IMG/VR virus record: IMGVR_UViG_3300043395_004689 | Location: 39,159-103,158 of that record | Origin: a virus | DNA length: 64,000 bases | Strand: one strand, 5' to 3' | In this document: positions 56,291 through 63,454 of the stretch, piece by piece | Layout of the letters: every line of letters begins with the position of its first letter | Numbering within the stretch: the first letter of the stretch is position 1 | Notes under the pieces: model-generated | What the model saw: only the letters and a program-made list of their open reading frames with translations | Database searches by the model: none | What the model was told of the DNA's origin: nothing | Position numbers and translations under genes: made by a program

Positions 56291-56557
56291 ATGAACCAGG
56301 AGTTACCGCGCATTGCATTAAAGCTCTGTGAGTACGACAAAGGTCGTCGTGTGCTAAAGTTAGCCAGTGAGTTCTTTGGTATGCCCAGTGAGTTCTTTAT
56401 AGTAAGCCATCACACTGGCAAGGAAGTTCGCTTTGTGCCTGTTGGTGAGCACGATGTACTGTTTGACTCGGACCAGTGGGACGGCGAACAGCAGATTTAT
56501 CGTCCCGTAGGCAATGTGCCTGGCGTGGATCACATGGTTATCTATCATCAGTGGTGA
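56291..56557 (+). CDS. Small unknown protein (88 aa)
   Basis: Begins MNQELPRIALKLCEYDK, soluble, alpha/beta. No family recognised. Belongs to the same early-type operon as its neighbours. Confidence 0.62.
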   Translation: MNQELPRIALKLCEYDKGRRVLKLASEFFGMPSEFFIVSHHTGKEVRFVPVGEHDVLFDSDQWDGEQQIYRPVGNVPGVDHMVIYHQW

Positions 56558-56562
56558 TTAAT

Positions 56563-57105
56563 ATGCTTAAAAAATTAATTGTTACTGCTGTCGTTGGTCT
56601 CAGTATCACTTCCATAGTGCATGTTGGGACTCCTTATATCGCGCTATACCAAGCAAAGTCAACTATTGACTCTGGCGACGAAGCATCTATAAAAATGATG
56701 CTTAAAGAGCATGTGGACTTCAATGAAGTTCGTTCAGATATTAAGAGCATTTTAACCGAAGCTTCAGCTATTATCTTGAATGATCTTGACAAGGACTTAA
56801 CAGGCAATCCTTTTAAAGGATTTGCAAGAGGAATAGCAACCTTAATGATTCCTGCTTTTGTTGAAAATTTACTCAATGAGGTTACCCCCGATCGTATAGC
56901 TACTATGATTGTCAAAAGAGATCAAAATAAAATTACAAACTGTAAAGTAGAGCTAATAGGTTTTGGTAAGGCGCAATATAATTGCTTTGATAATTCTGGA
57001 AAACAGCAGGTTTCATTATTGGCCCAATCCATTGGTTTTACCTGGAAGGTTACTGGTATATCTGTCACTAATAAAGAAGAATTTTTTAAGAGTCTTAAGA
57101 AATGA
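56563..57105 (+). CDS. DUF2939-like membrane-anchored protein (180 aa)
   Basis: An N-terminal hydrophobic anchor followed by YIALYQAKSTIDSGDEASIKMMLKEHVDFNEVRSDIK, the start of the DUF2939 domain, and a helical body. Bacterial proteins of this family are mostly anchored periplasmic proteins of unknown function. It is more AT-rich than its neighbours in base use, which suggests separate acquisition. ATGA overlap with the next gene. Confidence 0.75.
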   Translation: MLKKLIVTAVVGLSITSIVHVGTPYIALYQAKSTIDSGDEASIKMMLKEHVDFNEVRSDIKSILTEASAIILNDLDKDLTGNPFKGFARGIATLMIPAFVENLLNEVTPDRIATMIVKRDQNKITNCKVELIGFGKAQYNCFDNSGKQQVSLLAQSIGFTWKVTGISVTNKEEFFKSLKK

Positions 57106-57365
57106 ACAGCCAAGAAATTCAAACCGCAGTTTACGAATGGGCACAGGCTCAGAACTTCTCTGCACCCTACGGTGTGCTCACTGGCGATCATGTCAACAAG
57201 AAAGGCACCAAGTACCTGAGCGTGACTTTTGGTCGTGCTCGCATTCTAGACGCCACTGTGGAAATTTATAACCGCAATTTTATAATTTTGAGAACCAGCC
57301 GGGAAGTTACCGGGCAGGTGTTTCGTTCTGTTGAGGACCTGCAAACAGCATTGGACCTGCTTTAA
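57102..57365 (+). CDS. Small unknown protein (87 aa)
   Basis: No family recognised; a beta-rich middle (KYLSVTFGRARILDATVEIYN) and helical end. Coupled to the preceding gene by ATGA. Confidence 0.62.
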   Translation: MNSQEIQTAVYEWAQAQNFSAPYGVLTGDHVNKKGTKYLSVTFGRARILDATVEIYNRNFIILRTSREVTGQVFRSVEDLQTALDLL

Positions 57366-57368
57366 GAC

Positions 57369-57397
57369 TTGACCACTTGCCCAAAATTGTGTAGAAT
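57369..57397 (+). promoter_or_regulatory. sigma70 promoter
   Basis: TTGACC, 17 bases, TAGAAT, four bases after the preceding stop. Leader of ~25 bases. Confidence 0.75.
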
Positions 57398-57428
57398 ATC
57401 AACTGTAAACTAGAAATTGGAGTAAACT

Positions 57429-57713
57429 ATGAGCCACGGAACTTGCCCTGTTTGTAATGGTACTGGTCGCCGCCCTGCGGGCAATGACCAATACAAGCAT
57501 GTCTATGCTGGGTATGATAAGGAAACTGATACCTTGGCTTGCAATAACTGTGGTGGGCAAACCATGTACGGTCGACCCACGGGTCGTGTTCCGCTTCGGC
57601 CCGATGGCACACCTTGCAAGCATGAATACACCAGTGCTACAGTGGGTCGTTGTTTGACTCGCTATACTTGTAAACATTGTGGCAGTAGCCACGAAATTGA
57701 TTCGGGAGATTGA
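57429..57713 (+). CDS. Small zinc-ribbon protein with DnaJ-like CxxCxGxG (94 aa)
   Basis: Carries C-P-V-C-N-G-T-G, C-N-N-C-G-G and C-K-H-x-Y..C..C-K-H-C-G, so two or more zinc sites. The first motif recalls the DnaJ central zinc repeat. Might bind nucleic acid or protein. A short-gene promoter precedes it. Confidence 0.62.
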   Translation: MSHGTCPVCNGTGRRPAGNDQYKHVYAGYDKETDTLACNNCGGQTMYGRPTGRVPLRPDGTPCKHEYTSATVGRCLTRYTCKHCGSSHEIDSGD

Positions 57714-57714
57714 C

Positions 57715-58005
57715 ATGACTACTGTGGTTGATCCAGCAATGGATAAAATATTTAAAGGCACATTCAACATGCCTAGTCCAGTGGCAGTGACCACTATTGG
57801 CAAGCTGACCATCAGTACCGTTGACCTCAATGATGCGGCTTTGGGTCAGGCTGCGTATGAAACCTGTGTTTTCTATCCCAATGGCAACAGCTCAGTGGTT
57901 GGCCGTTGGGTGTCAGAGTCTGAGGCTCTGCAAAATCATGCCAAGATTGTTGAGCATGAAGTTGGCCACATTGTGGCTCGTAAAAAGATCCGCATGATTG
58001 AATAA
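57715..58005 (+). CDS. Small unknown protein (96 aa)
   Basis: Begins MTTVVDPAMDKIFKG. Thr/Val-rich N-terminal half, and a helix ending EVGHIVARKKIRM. The HEVGH-like stretch is not convincing as a metalloprotease. Last gene of the early-type cluster, before a strong terminator. Confidence 0.6.
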   Translation: MTTVVDPAMDKIFKGTFNMPSPVAVTTIGKLTISTVDLNDAALGQAAYETCVFYPNGNSSVVGRWVSESEALQNHAKIVEHEVGHIVARKKIRMIE

Positions 58006-58030
58006 AAAGACCAAGACTCAGATTACCACA

Positions 58031-58084
58031 GCCTGCTCAATGAGCAGGCTTTTTTTTGACTTTGTTTGACTATCAAGCTACAAT
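58031..58084 (+). terminator. Terminator fused to the next promoter
   Basis: GCCTGCTC pairs with GAGCAGGC (AAT loop) followed by eight T. The T-run continues into TTGACT (58056-58061), a -35 with TACAAT 17 bases downstream (58079-58084). Confidence 0.88.
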
Positions 58085-58213
58085 GTAGAAACATTAACAA
58101 ATTTTGTAATTTTTGCGTTTTTCGTAGATTTATAATACTGATGTTTATCTACTACTTCCTAAAGGGTTGGCCTTACAGATTTAGTTTTAAGTACTACACT
58201 TGAAAGGCCTCTT
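58085..58213 (+). promoter_or_regulatory. Long AT-rich leader before the LuxR-type gene
   Basis: A 129-base leader with no reading frame of note. An inverted repeat (GGCCTT near 58172 and AAGGCC near 58204) can pair with the region next to the Shine-Dalgarno GAAAGG, so translation may be regulated. Confidence 0.4.
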
Positions 58214-58906
58214 ATGTTGTATTTTTCAGATTCTCCAGGTTCGCCCATGGTTATAAATTTTAAACCTGATTGGAAAGGGAAGATTCGCCCAGAGTATTTT
58301 GACAAAATACACGAAGAAAATTTTTGTAGTCTGCGAGTGCTTGGAGATCTAAGCAACCTTGGCACAGCTTTATATCTTGCACCTGACCTTATAACTTTCA
58401 ATGCAGACATCTTGCTAACCAACAAATGTTCTCCCAGTGAACTCATGACAACCTTAGATCTATTGTCCAGGCTCATTGGATTAAATAAAAAATATACTGT
58501 TGCCCTTGGCGTTAATGCCAACACACCAAGTAGTCTAATCAAAGAATGCAAGCGAGCTGGAATGCAGGGAATAGTACCCAGCAATGACTGGAATGTTGAT
58601 GAAACATTAACAGCAACCAAAAAGCTATTGAGTGGCGAATCCTACTGGCCTAATCACATCATTGAGAAGTTACCGGGCGCAGTGATTCGTAGTCGGCGAG
58701 CAAGCGAAGAAATACAGCTAACCCCAAGGCAGCAAGAAATCTTAGATTTGATATGCCGGCGTGGTGCTAGCAATAAAAAGATTGCTCAGATCTTACACAT
58801 CAGCGAAAGCACAGTTAAGGTTCACGTGAGTGCAATTTTAAAATCCTACAGAGTAAGAAACCGAACGCAGTTAGCTCTGTCAGGTATACAGACCATGAGT
58901 GTTTAA
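58214..58906 (+). CDS. LuxR/NarL-type response-regulator-like transcription factor
   Basis: A 230-residue protein. The C-terminal HTH is a clear GerE domain: LTPRQQEILDLICRRGASNKKIAQILHISESTVKVHVSAILK. The N-terminal part has the late half of a receiver-like fold (AGMQGIVPSNDWNVDETLTATKKLLSGESYWP), but the usual phospho-acceptor Asp region is not clear, so it is a pseudo-receiver. It could switch host or phage genes. Own promoter and a long leader. Such regulators are unusual in lytic phages. Confidence 0.87.
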   Translation: MLYFSDSPGSPMVINFKPDWKGKIRPEYFDKIHEENFCSLRVLGDLSNLGTALYLAPDLITFNADILLTNKCSPSELMTTLDLLSRLIGLNKKYTVALGVNANTPSSLIKECKRAGMQGIVPSNDWNVDETLTATKKLLSGESYWPNHIIEKLPGAVIRSRRASEEIQLTPRQQEILDLICRRGASNKKIAQILHISESTVKVHVSAILKSYRVRNRTQLALSGIQTMSV

Positions 58907-58927
58907 ATCCCCGTCAAGGGGATTTTT
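58905..58927 (+). terminator. Rho-independent terminator
   Basis: AAATCCCC-GTCAA-GGGGATTT then TT. Stem 8 bp. Its T-run leads into a 13-codon frame of unclear value. Confidence 0.85.
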
Positions 58928-59066
58928 ATGAGTTGGTTTTCTAATACTGGAGTTAATATCATACTTTAGCTAGATCAAGGTCAGCTGTTTTTATTCTAAG
59001 TAATTGTGTTACCGCAAATAAATTGATTTTATTGTAGTGACATTTTTACTTAAAGGAAAAATTAAC

Positions 59067-59630
59067 ATGGCTGACATGACAAGTCTAACAACTGATCCTT
59101 TCTTTGCACTAACTGGACAAGTTAACGGTGTAAGAGAAAAAGTTTCAGATAGTATTTTTGAAAACTACAAACTTCAAGTTGCACAAACCAATGATATCAA
59201 CAACCGTGCAATGCAAGTTGCACTACACGACGCCAGCGAACTAGCTGCTATCAAGCAAGAAATTGCCAACAGTACGCTACAAGCTATGCTGGCTGCTGCT
59301 CGCACAGATGCACAGATTGGCGCCACAAGTGCTGCTCAACAGCGTCTGGTAATGGAGCAAGCTGAAGCTACTCGTCGTCTAATTGTTGACCTGAACACTC
59401 AGAACCTCAACACCGCACTGATCAATACAAACACAGCATTAAATGGCCTAAATGGTCAGTACGCTGGTTTAGGTCTTGCTTATGGTGGTGCCGTTGCTGC
59501 TTACCAAAGTGCAAACACTAACAGCGCATTGAGTGCGTTGAATAGTGCTATTGCTAGCCAAAGCTCTAACGTCATTGGCGCTGGCGCTGTAGGTGGCACA
59601 CAAACTGCTACACCAACAACAGTTGTTTAA
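59067..59630 (+). CDS. Unknown, Ala/Gln-rich protein with GGTQTATPT end (187 aa)
   Basis: Helical Ala/Gln/Asn-rich protein, ending S-N-V-I-G-A-G-A-V-G-G-T-Q-T-A-T-P-T. The same C-terminal motif ends a small Tyr-rich protein 250 bases on. Helical part suggests a coiled-coil-like virion or packing protein. AAAGGA precedes the ATG. Confidence 0.62.
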   Translation: MADMTSLTTDPFFALTGQVNGVREKVSDSIFENYKLQVAQTNDINNRAMQVALHDASELAAIKQEIANSTLQAMLAAARTDAQIGATSAAQQRLVMEQAEATRRLIVDLNTQNLNTALINTNTALNGLNGQYAGLGLAYGGAVAAYQSANTNSALSALNSAIASQSSNVIGAGAVGGTQTATPTTVV

Positions 59631-59650
59631 GCAACTAAAGGAGGACCGCT

Positions 59651-59827
59651 ATGTATAGAACATGGGGTTACAGTTATCCGCGTGGCTATCTAGGCGCCGG
59701 GCTTGGCTATCCATATGGAGCATACGCTGTTCCATACTATGGCTGGGGTTACCCAGGCTATGGCTATCCAGGACCATTCTGGGGTTACCCAGGCTGGGGC
59801 TACTACGGATCAGGCGGCCTGTTATAA
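59651..59827 (+). CDS. Gly/Tyr/Pro-rich low-complexity protein (58 aa)
   Basis: Begins MYRTWGYSYPRGYLG; repeats of Y-P-G, G-W-G-Y and G-Y-P. Composition resembles adhesive, silk-like or phase-separating sequences. AAAGGAGG precedes the ATG, and a terminator follows directly. A homologous composition occurs in the next gene. Confidence 0.7.
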   Translation: MYRTWGYSYPRGYLGAGLGYPYGAYAVPYYGWGYPGYGYPGPFWGYPGWGYYGSGGLL

Positions 59828-59842
59828 AATAGGCTGCTGAAT

Positions 59843-59876
59843 GATGGGTTAGCTCACAAGGCTGACCCATCTTTTT
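59843..59876 (+). terminator. Rho-independent terminator
   Basis: GATGGGT-t-AGC and GCT-g-ACCCATC with one mismatch, followed by TTTTT. The next Shine-Dalgarno (AAAAGGAG) begins right at the end of the T-run. Confidence 0.82.
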
Positions 59877-59890
59877 AAAAGGAGTGAAAA

Positions 59891-60088
59891 ATGTTTACAG
59901 GTTATTATTATCCATTTTACAGAGGTTTTGTTAACCCATACTATGCATGGGGAGCTCCGTACTATGGATTCAACAACAATTATGGCAACTCAATTATAGG
60001 AAGTGCCATTGCCAATCAAAACATGAATGTGATTGGCCCCGGAGCCATTGGTGGTACACAAACTGCCACACCAACAGTTATTTGGTAA
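59891..60088 (+). CDS. Small Tyr/Gly/Asn-rich protein with GGTQTATPT end (65 aa)
   Basis: N-terminal Tyr/Phe/Pro-rich part like the gene before it, and C-terminal N-V-I-G-P-G-A-I-G-G-T-Q-T-A-T-P-T shared with the 59.1-kb protein. The shared end may be a docking or processing tag. AAAAGGAG precedes the ATG. Confidence 0.65.
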   Translation: MFTGYYYPFYRGFVNPYYAWGAPYYGFNNNYGNSIIGSAIANQNMNVIGPGAIGGTQTATPTVIW

Positions 60089-60096
60089 AGAACAAT

Positions 60097-60789
60097 ATGT
60101 ACAGCAAAGTTACTCATAACATTGTCGAGGAACATTTTCAAGAACAGGCCCGACTAGGCATGGCATTGCCTGGAACAGTACTTCCTGGAACAGACCTGCC
60201 AATGGTGGTATTAAACGAAGCTACCTTGGTATTCAGAATGGATTCTAGAAGTCTATGGGCAAAGTATGCTTGGAGTCTGTTGAACTATTCAATTAGCATG
60301 AATTCCAATCTACCTGGCACGCCGCAAGTTGAGTCTCGCCTTTTAAAGGCAGGCACGGCAATTGGAGACTTTTTAGTTCCATATTATGGCATCACGGCCG
60401 GCAACCTGGTAGGAGATAAACTTGCGGCGATTGCCAAGGTAGGCACACAAGTAGTTGATGCAGTAAAAGATCGTCGCAACTTAGAAAAATTTGACAAGAT
60501 CTGGGAAGAGCTTATTGAAGATCTTGTTGATTTTTTAAATCAACAGAATCCTACTCAGTGGCCAAAGACCTTACTAAATGAGCTGTTTACCAACCTAGTT
60601 CAAACCTGGACCAAAGCTATAGTTTCTAGATTTGATGAAAATTGGAATGAAAACGAAGAAGCTATCAACAATTTAGAAAAATTAGTTGTTACTGGTATTG
60701 CCAATCATGTTAACAAAGGCTTTAGCAGTATAGCCGATGTTGTTAGCAGAGGTGTTATTGCTCAATATCCAAGTTTATTTGTAAAGTAA
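60097..60789 (+). CDS. Unknown helical protein (230 aa), host-like family
   Basis: Helical, with LAKYAWSLLNYSISMNSNLPG, IGDFLVPYYGITAGN and LEKFDKIWEELIEDLVDFLNQQNPTQWP. The layout resembles a small family of bacterial proteins of unknown function with the same N-P-x-x-W helix end. Sits between a Tyr-rich gene and a holin-like gene. Confidence 0.6.
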   Translation: MYSKVTHNIVEEHFQEQARLGMALPGTVLPGTDLPMVVLNEATLVFRMDSRSLWAKYAWSLLNYSISMNSNLPGTPQVESRLLKAGTAIGDFLVPYYGITAGNLVGDKLAAIAKVGTQVVDAVKDRRNLEKFDKIWEELIEDLVDFLNQQNPTQWPKTLLNELFTNLVQTWTKAIVSRFDENWNENEEAINNLEKLVVTGIANHVNKGFSSIADVVSRGVIAQYPSLFVK

Positions 60790-60790
60790 T

Positions 60791-61024
60791 ATGTCAGTGA
60801 TCAGGTTATCAGATAACAAGAATCAAGAATTTAGTAATCTTGAAACGCATGTGATCTTGGCCGAACAACGCCGGTCTCTCATTGAGGACAGAATTAAAAA
60901 GCTTGAAGAAAAATTTTCTGTCTTAGAACAAGACGAGCGACTGAGTAGACGCTTGCTGATAGGAAGCTTGATCACAATCTTGGGCGGAATACTCACTACA
61001 ATTTTGACTATTTTACTTCGTTAA
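60791..61024 (+). CDS. XhlA-like holin-associated membrane protein (77 aa)
   Basis: A coiled-coil N-terminus (IEDRIKKLEEKFSVLEQDERLSRR) followed by a single C-terminal membrane segment (LLIGSLITILGGILTTILTILL). This matches haemolysin XhlA-like proteins, which act with holins at lysis. It is also compatible with a signal-arrest pinholin. The rest of the lysis set (SleB-like, spanins) is elsewhere in the window. Confidence 0.65.
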   Translation: MSVIRLSDNKNQEFSNLETHVILAEQRRSLIEDRIKKLEEKFSVLEQDERLSRRLLIGSLITILGGILTTILTILLR

Positions 61025-61033
61025 GGATACATC

Positions 61034-61507
61034 ATGAGCGACGTTGATCAGAAAAAATTAATGGAAATATTGAGACTTGCTAGATCAAGCCTCAATGAGG
61101 AACTTATGAAGCGACAACACGAAGCCTACCAAGCATGGCAAGTGTCTGCTTTAAATTCATGGCAATCCAATGGCATGTTGTTGCCCCCATACAGCATCAA
61201 GTTTGCGTATCCCACTGAGCAAGACATAGTAAAAAAAGCATTGGAAATTTACAACACACTGACTCCGCCAGCTGCTCCGGGTGCTGCGTCTTCTCCGACA
61301 ACAGCATCGGAGCCAGCCAACATAATACCACCAGGGGATGCAGTTGACAACGAGAAGCCACTGGTCGATGCAGTTGCAACACCAGCTGAAGAAACAAAAA
61401 TTGAAGATACCACAGCACAAGATAGTATCCAACCAGAATCTACAGAAACAACCGAAAACAAATTTAAAAGCCTACTCACCAAGTGGGGTGGCCGAGGAAC
61501 ATTCTAA
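61034..61507 (+). CDS. Unknown protein, helical with disordered tail (157 aa)
   Basis: N-terminal helix-rich domain with QHEAYQAWQVSALNSW, then a Pro/Ala/Glu/Thr-rich disordered stretch, ending FKSLLTKWGGRGTF. Likely an accessory fibre or baseplate component, since fibre genes follow. AAGGAT precedes the ATG. Confidence 0.55.
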   Translation: MSDVDQKKLMEILRLARSSLNEELMKRQHEAYQAWQVSALNSWQSNGMLLPPYSIKFAYPTEQDIVKKALEIYNTLTPPAAPGAASSPTTASEPANIIPPGDAVDNEKPLVDAVATPAEETKIEDTTAQDSIQPESTETTENKFKSLLTKWGGRGTF

Positions 61508-61515
61508 GGAACACA

Positions 61516-61980
61516 ATGTTTAATAATCTAGGCTTTTATAGTCGTCGACCTGTGAGAAGAGTAGTACCTGTACGCAGAGCTTATCCTGTGGTTGCACAAT
61601 ATGGTGGTGCTGGCGCAGATGTGTTTTACAACAGCAGCGGAGTAGGGCCACCGGGACCTCCCGGGCCACCTGGACCACCAGGACCGGCCGGAGCACCAAG
61701 TCCTGTGCCAACCACAGAAGTAACAACTCCAACCTTCACTCCCACTGCCTCGGATTACTTTTTGTGCGTAGATCATACCGCACCTGTGATCATTACATTG
61801 CCTGTTGGTATACTGGGTACAGTTTACATTGTTAAAGACTGCTCAGGTAATGCACAGACATTTCCTATCATTGTGGCAGGCAGCGGAGGTCAAACAGTTG
61901 ACGGAAGCTTTGCCACTATTAACACCAACTATGGAAGTCTAACTTTCATATTCAATGGCACAGAATGGAGCATTGTGTAA
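61516..61980 (+). CDS. Collagen-like fibre protein, array member 1 (154 aa)
   Basis: Basic N-terminus (RRPVRRVVPVRR), then five Gly-Pro-Pro/Gly-Pro-Ala triplets, then a C-terminal ~70-residue beta module: I-T-L-P-V-G-I-L-G-T-V-Y-I-V-K-D, T-V-D-G and F-I-F-N-G-T-E-W. The same module recurs in three following genes. A trimeric fibre is likely. One-base overlap with the next gene. Confidence 0.78.
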   Translation: MFNNLGFYSRRPVRRVVPVRRAYPVVAQYGGAGADVFYNSSGVGPPGPPGPPGPPGPAGAPSPVPTTEVTTPTFTPTASDYFLCVDHTAPVIITLPVGILGTVYIVKDCSGNAQTFPIIVAGSGGQTVDGSFATINTNYGSLTFIFNGTEWSIV

Positions 61981-62546
61981 TGGGCTACAAAGAACCACTG
62001 GCATCAATTGCTGACTTTGGTGTGATGAAAGTTGGCTCAGGTCTATCAGTAACTGACGGAACTGTGTCTGCTGTTCCAGTGGCATTGCTTGATCAAGGCT
62101 ATTTTTATAACACCGCCACACAGACCAATCCAGTTGCCAGCGGTGTTAATTTGGTAGCATATGATAGCACAGCAGTTAACGTTGGAATAACTGTGGTTGG
62201 AGGGTTGCCGGGTACACAACTTCAAGTATCACGAACAGCAAACTACAACCTACAGTTTACTGTTCAACTAGAAAAGACCACGGGTCCAAAAACTGATGTC
62301 AACATTTGGATTCGTCGTAACGGTGCATTATATCCTGACACCAATACCACCCTGGCCTTGACTGGCAGTAATACTGTTCTCTTAGCAGGGTGGAGTTACA
62401 TTTTGGCTCTCAACGCAGGAGACTATGTTGAGATAGCCTGGGAAAGTCCAGATACTTCTGTTACTCTAACAGCAGTACCGGCAACAGCAGGGCCTCCAGC
62501 AAGGCCAGCATCACCTAGTGCAAGATGCACCATGGTACAATTATAA
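61980..62546 (+). CDS. C1q-like or fibre-tip protein (188 aa)
   Basis: N-terminal GVMKVGSGLSVTDGTVSA, like the fibre-array starts, and a C-terminal beta domain: NYNLQFTVQLEKTTG, VNIWIRRNGALYPDT, WSYILALNAGDYVEIAWES, the pattern of C1q-like phage receptor-binding domains. Terminal hydrophobic strand CTMVQL. Probably a receptor-binding tip. Confidence 0.72.
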   Translation: MGYKEPLASIADFGVMKVGSGLSVTDGTVSAVPVALLDQGYFYNTATQTNPVASGVNLVAYDSTAVNVGITVVGGLPGTQLQVSRTANYNLQFTVQLEKTTGPKTDVNIWIRRNGALYPDTNTTLALTGSNTVLLAGWSYILALNAGDYVEIAWESPDTSVTLTAVPATAGPPARPASPSARCTMVQL

Positions 62547-62557
62547 GGAAGACAATC

Positions 62558-62962
62558 GTGTCATATACAAATAATCCAACCTCGATACTAGCAGGAGCAG
62601 GTATTACAGTGGCGCCAACAACAGGTACAGGTGCCAACACAATCACAATCAGCGCCAGTGGCATTAATCCTCTGGCTGTTAGAGTTGCAGTGGCTACTCC
62701 TGTTGCAGTTAGTGGAACCACCGATGAAGTCATCAGTGTTCAAGTACCCGGCCCAGTTGCTGTGGCAGTGAACTTGCCAGCAGGCGTACTAGGAAAAGTG
62801 TTCACTATCAAAGATGGATTGGGTTTGGCTGCGCCAGCAACACCTATTACTATTACACCCACAGGTGCTGACACCATTGACGGTGCTGCCACTGCCACTA
62901 TCAATGCTCCATTTGGTTCATTGACCATGGTGTTTGATGGCACACAATGGATTTTAATCTAA
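62558..62962 (+). CDS. Fibre-array protein 2 (134 aa), GTG start
   Basis: Starts GTG after AAGGAAGAC. N-terminal MSYTNNPTSILAGAGITVAP, then the shared beta module: NLPAGVLGKVFTIKD, TIDG, PFGSLTMVFDGTQWILI. Paralogue of array member 1 without the collagen part. Confidence 0.75.
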   Translation: MSYTNNPTSILAGAGITVAPTTGTGANTITISASGINPLAVRVAVATPVAVSGTTDEVISVQVPGPVAVAVNLPAGVLGKVFTIKDGLGLAAPATPITITPTGADTIDGAATATINAPFGSLTMVFDGTQWILI

Positions 62963-62971
62963 TAGAATAAT

Positions 62972-63445
62972 ATGGCTTACAATAGACCACCACAAGTAAC
63001 ATTGGCTGGCGTAGGACTTAAACAAAATCCTCCTCCATCTATTATTCAGCCTCCGGGTATTGTTCCGGTAACGCTGGATGCTGAAATTGCAACTACCAAC
63101 AGCCTTGGTGTAATTCAGGTTGGCAGTGGCTTGTCTATCACACCCAGTGGTGTATTATCAGCAACAGGCAGCAGCGGAAGTAATTTTGTAAATGTTACTC
63201 TCACAGGTGTTAGCTATCTAATCACTGCTGATGATTCATATGTTGGTGCTACTAGTAAAAACATTACGCTAACTTTGCCCACTGGTCTATTGGGTAGAGT
63301 GTACTATATTAAAAACCAAAGTGATGGAAACATCAAAGTACAAGGCTCGGGAGGTGAAACCATAGATGGTAGTGCTTTCCAAACATTGGGTTCCAACAGC
63401 GGCTTTATGGTCGTGTTTGATGGCGCCAGATGGAATATTTTATAA
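62972..63445 (+). CDS. Fibre-array protein 3 (157 aa)
   Basis: N-terminal Pro-rich part (NPPPSIIQPPGIVP), GVIQVGSGLSITPSG, then the shared module LTLPTGLLGRVYYIKN, TIDG and VVFDGARWNIL. Paralogue of the other array members. Confidence 0.75.
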   Translation: MAYNRPPQVTLAGVGLKQNPPPSIIQPPGIVPVTLDAEIATTNSLGVIQVGSGLSITPSGVLSATGSSGSNFVNVTLTGVSYLITADDSYVGATSKNITLTLPTGLLGRVYYIKNQSDGNIKVQGSGGETIDGSAFQTLGSNSGFMVVFDGARWNIL

Positions 63446-63454
63446 GGAAACGAA

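Noticed and set aside
57715-58005. Metalloprotease call from H-E-V-G-H
   Set aside because: The motif is at the C-terminal end, without a third ligand or fold around it.
58928-58969. A 13-codon frame starting in the T-run of the terminator after the LuxR-type gene (MSWFSNTGVNIIL)
   Set aside because: No late-promoter core in the hairpin loop and the frame is too short; unlike the 37.9 and 51.05 kb elements.
60791-61024. Calling this gene a definite holin
   Set aside because: One membrane segment with a coiled coil fits XhlA-like helpers as well as holins; no second holin gene is adjacent.
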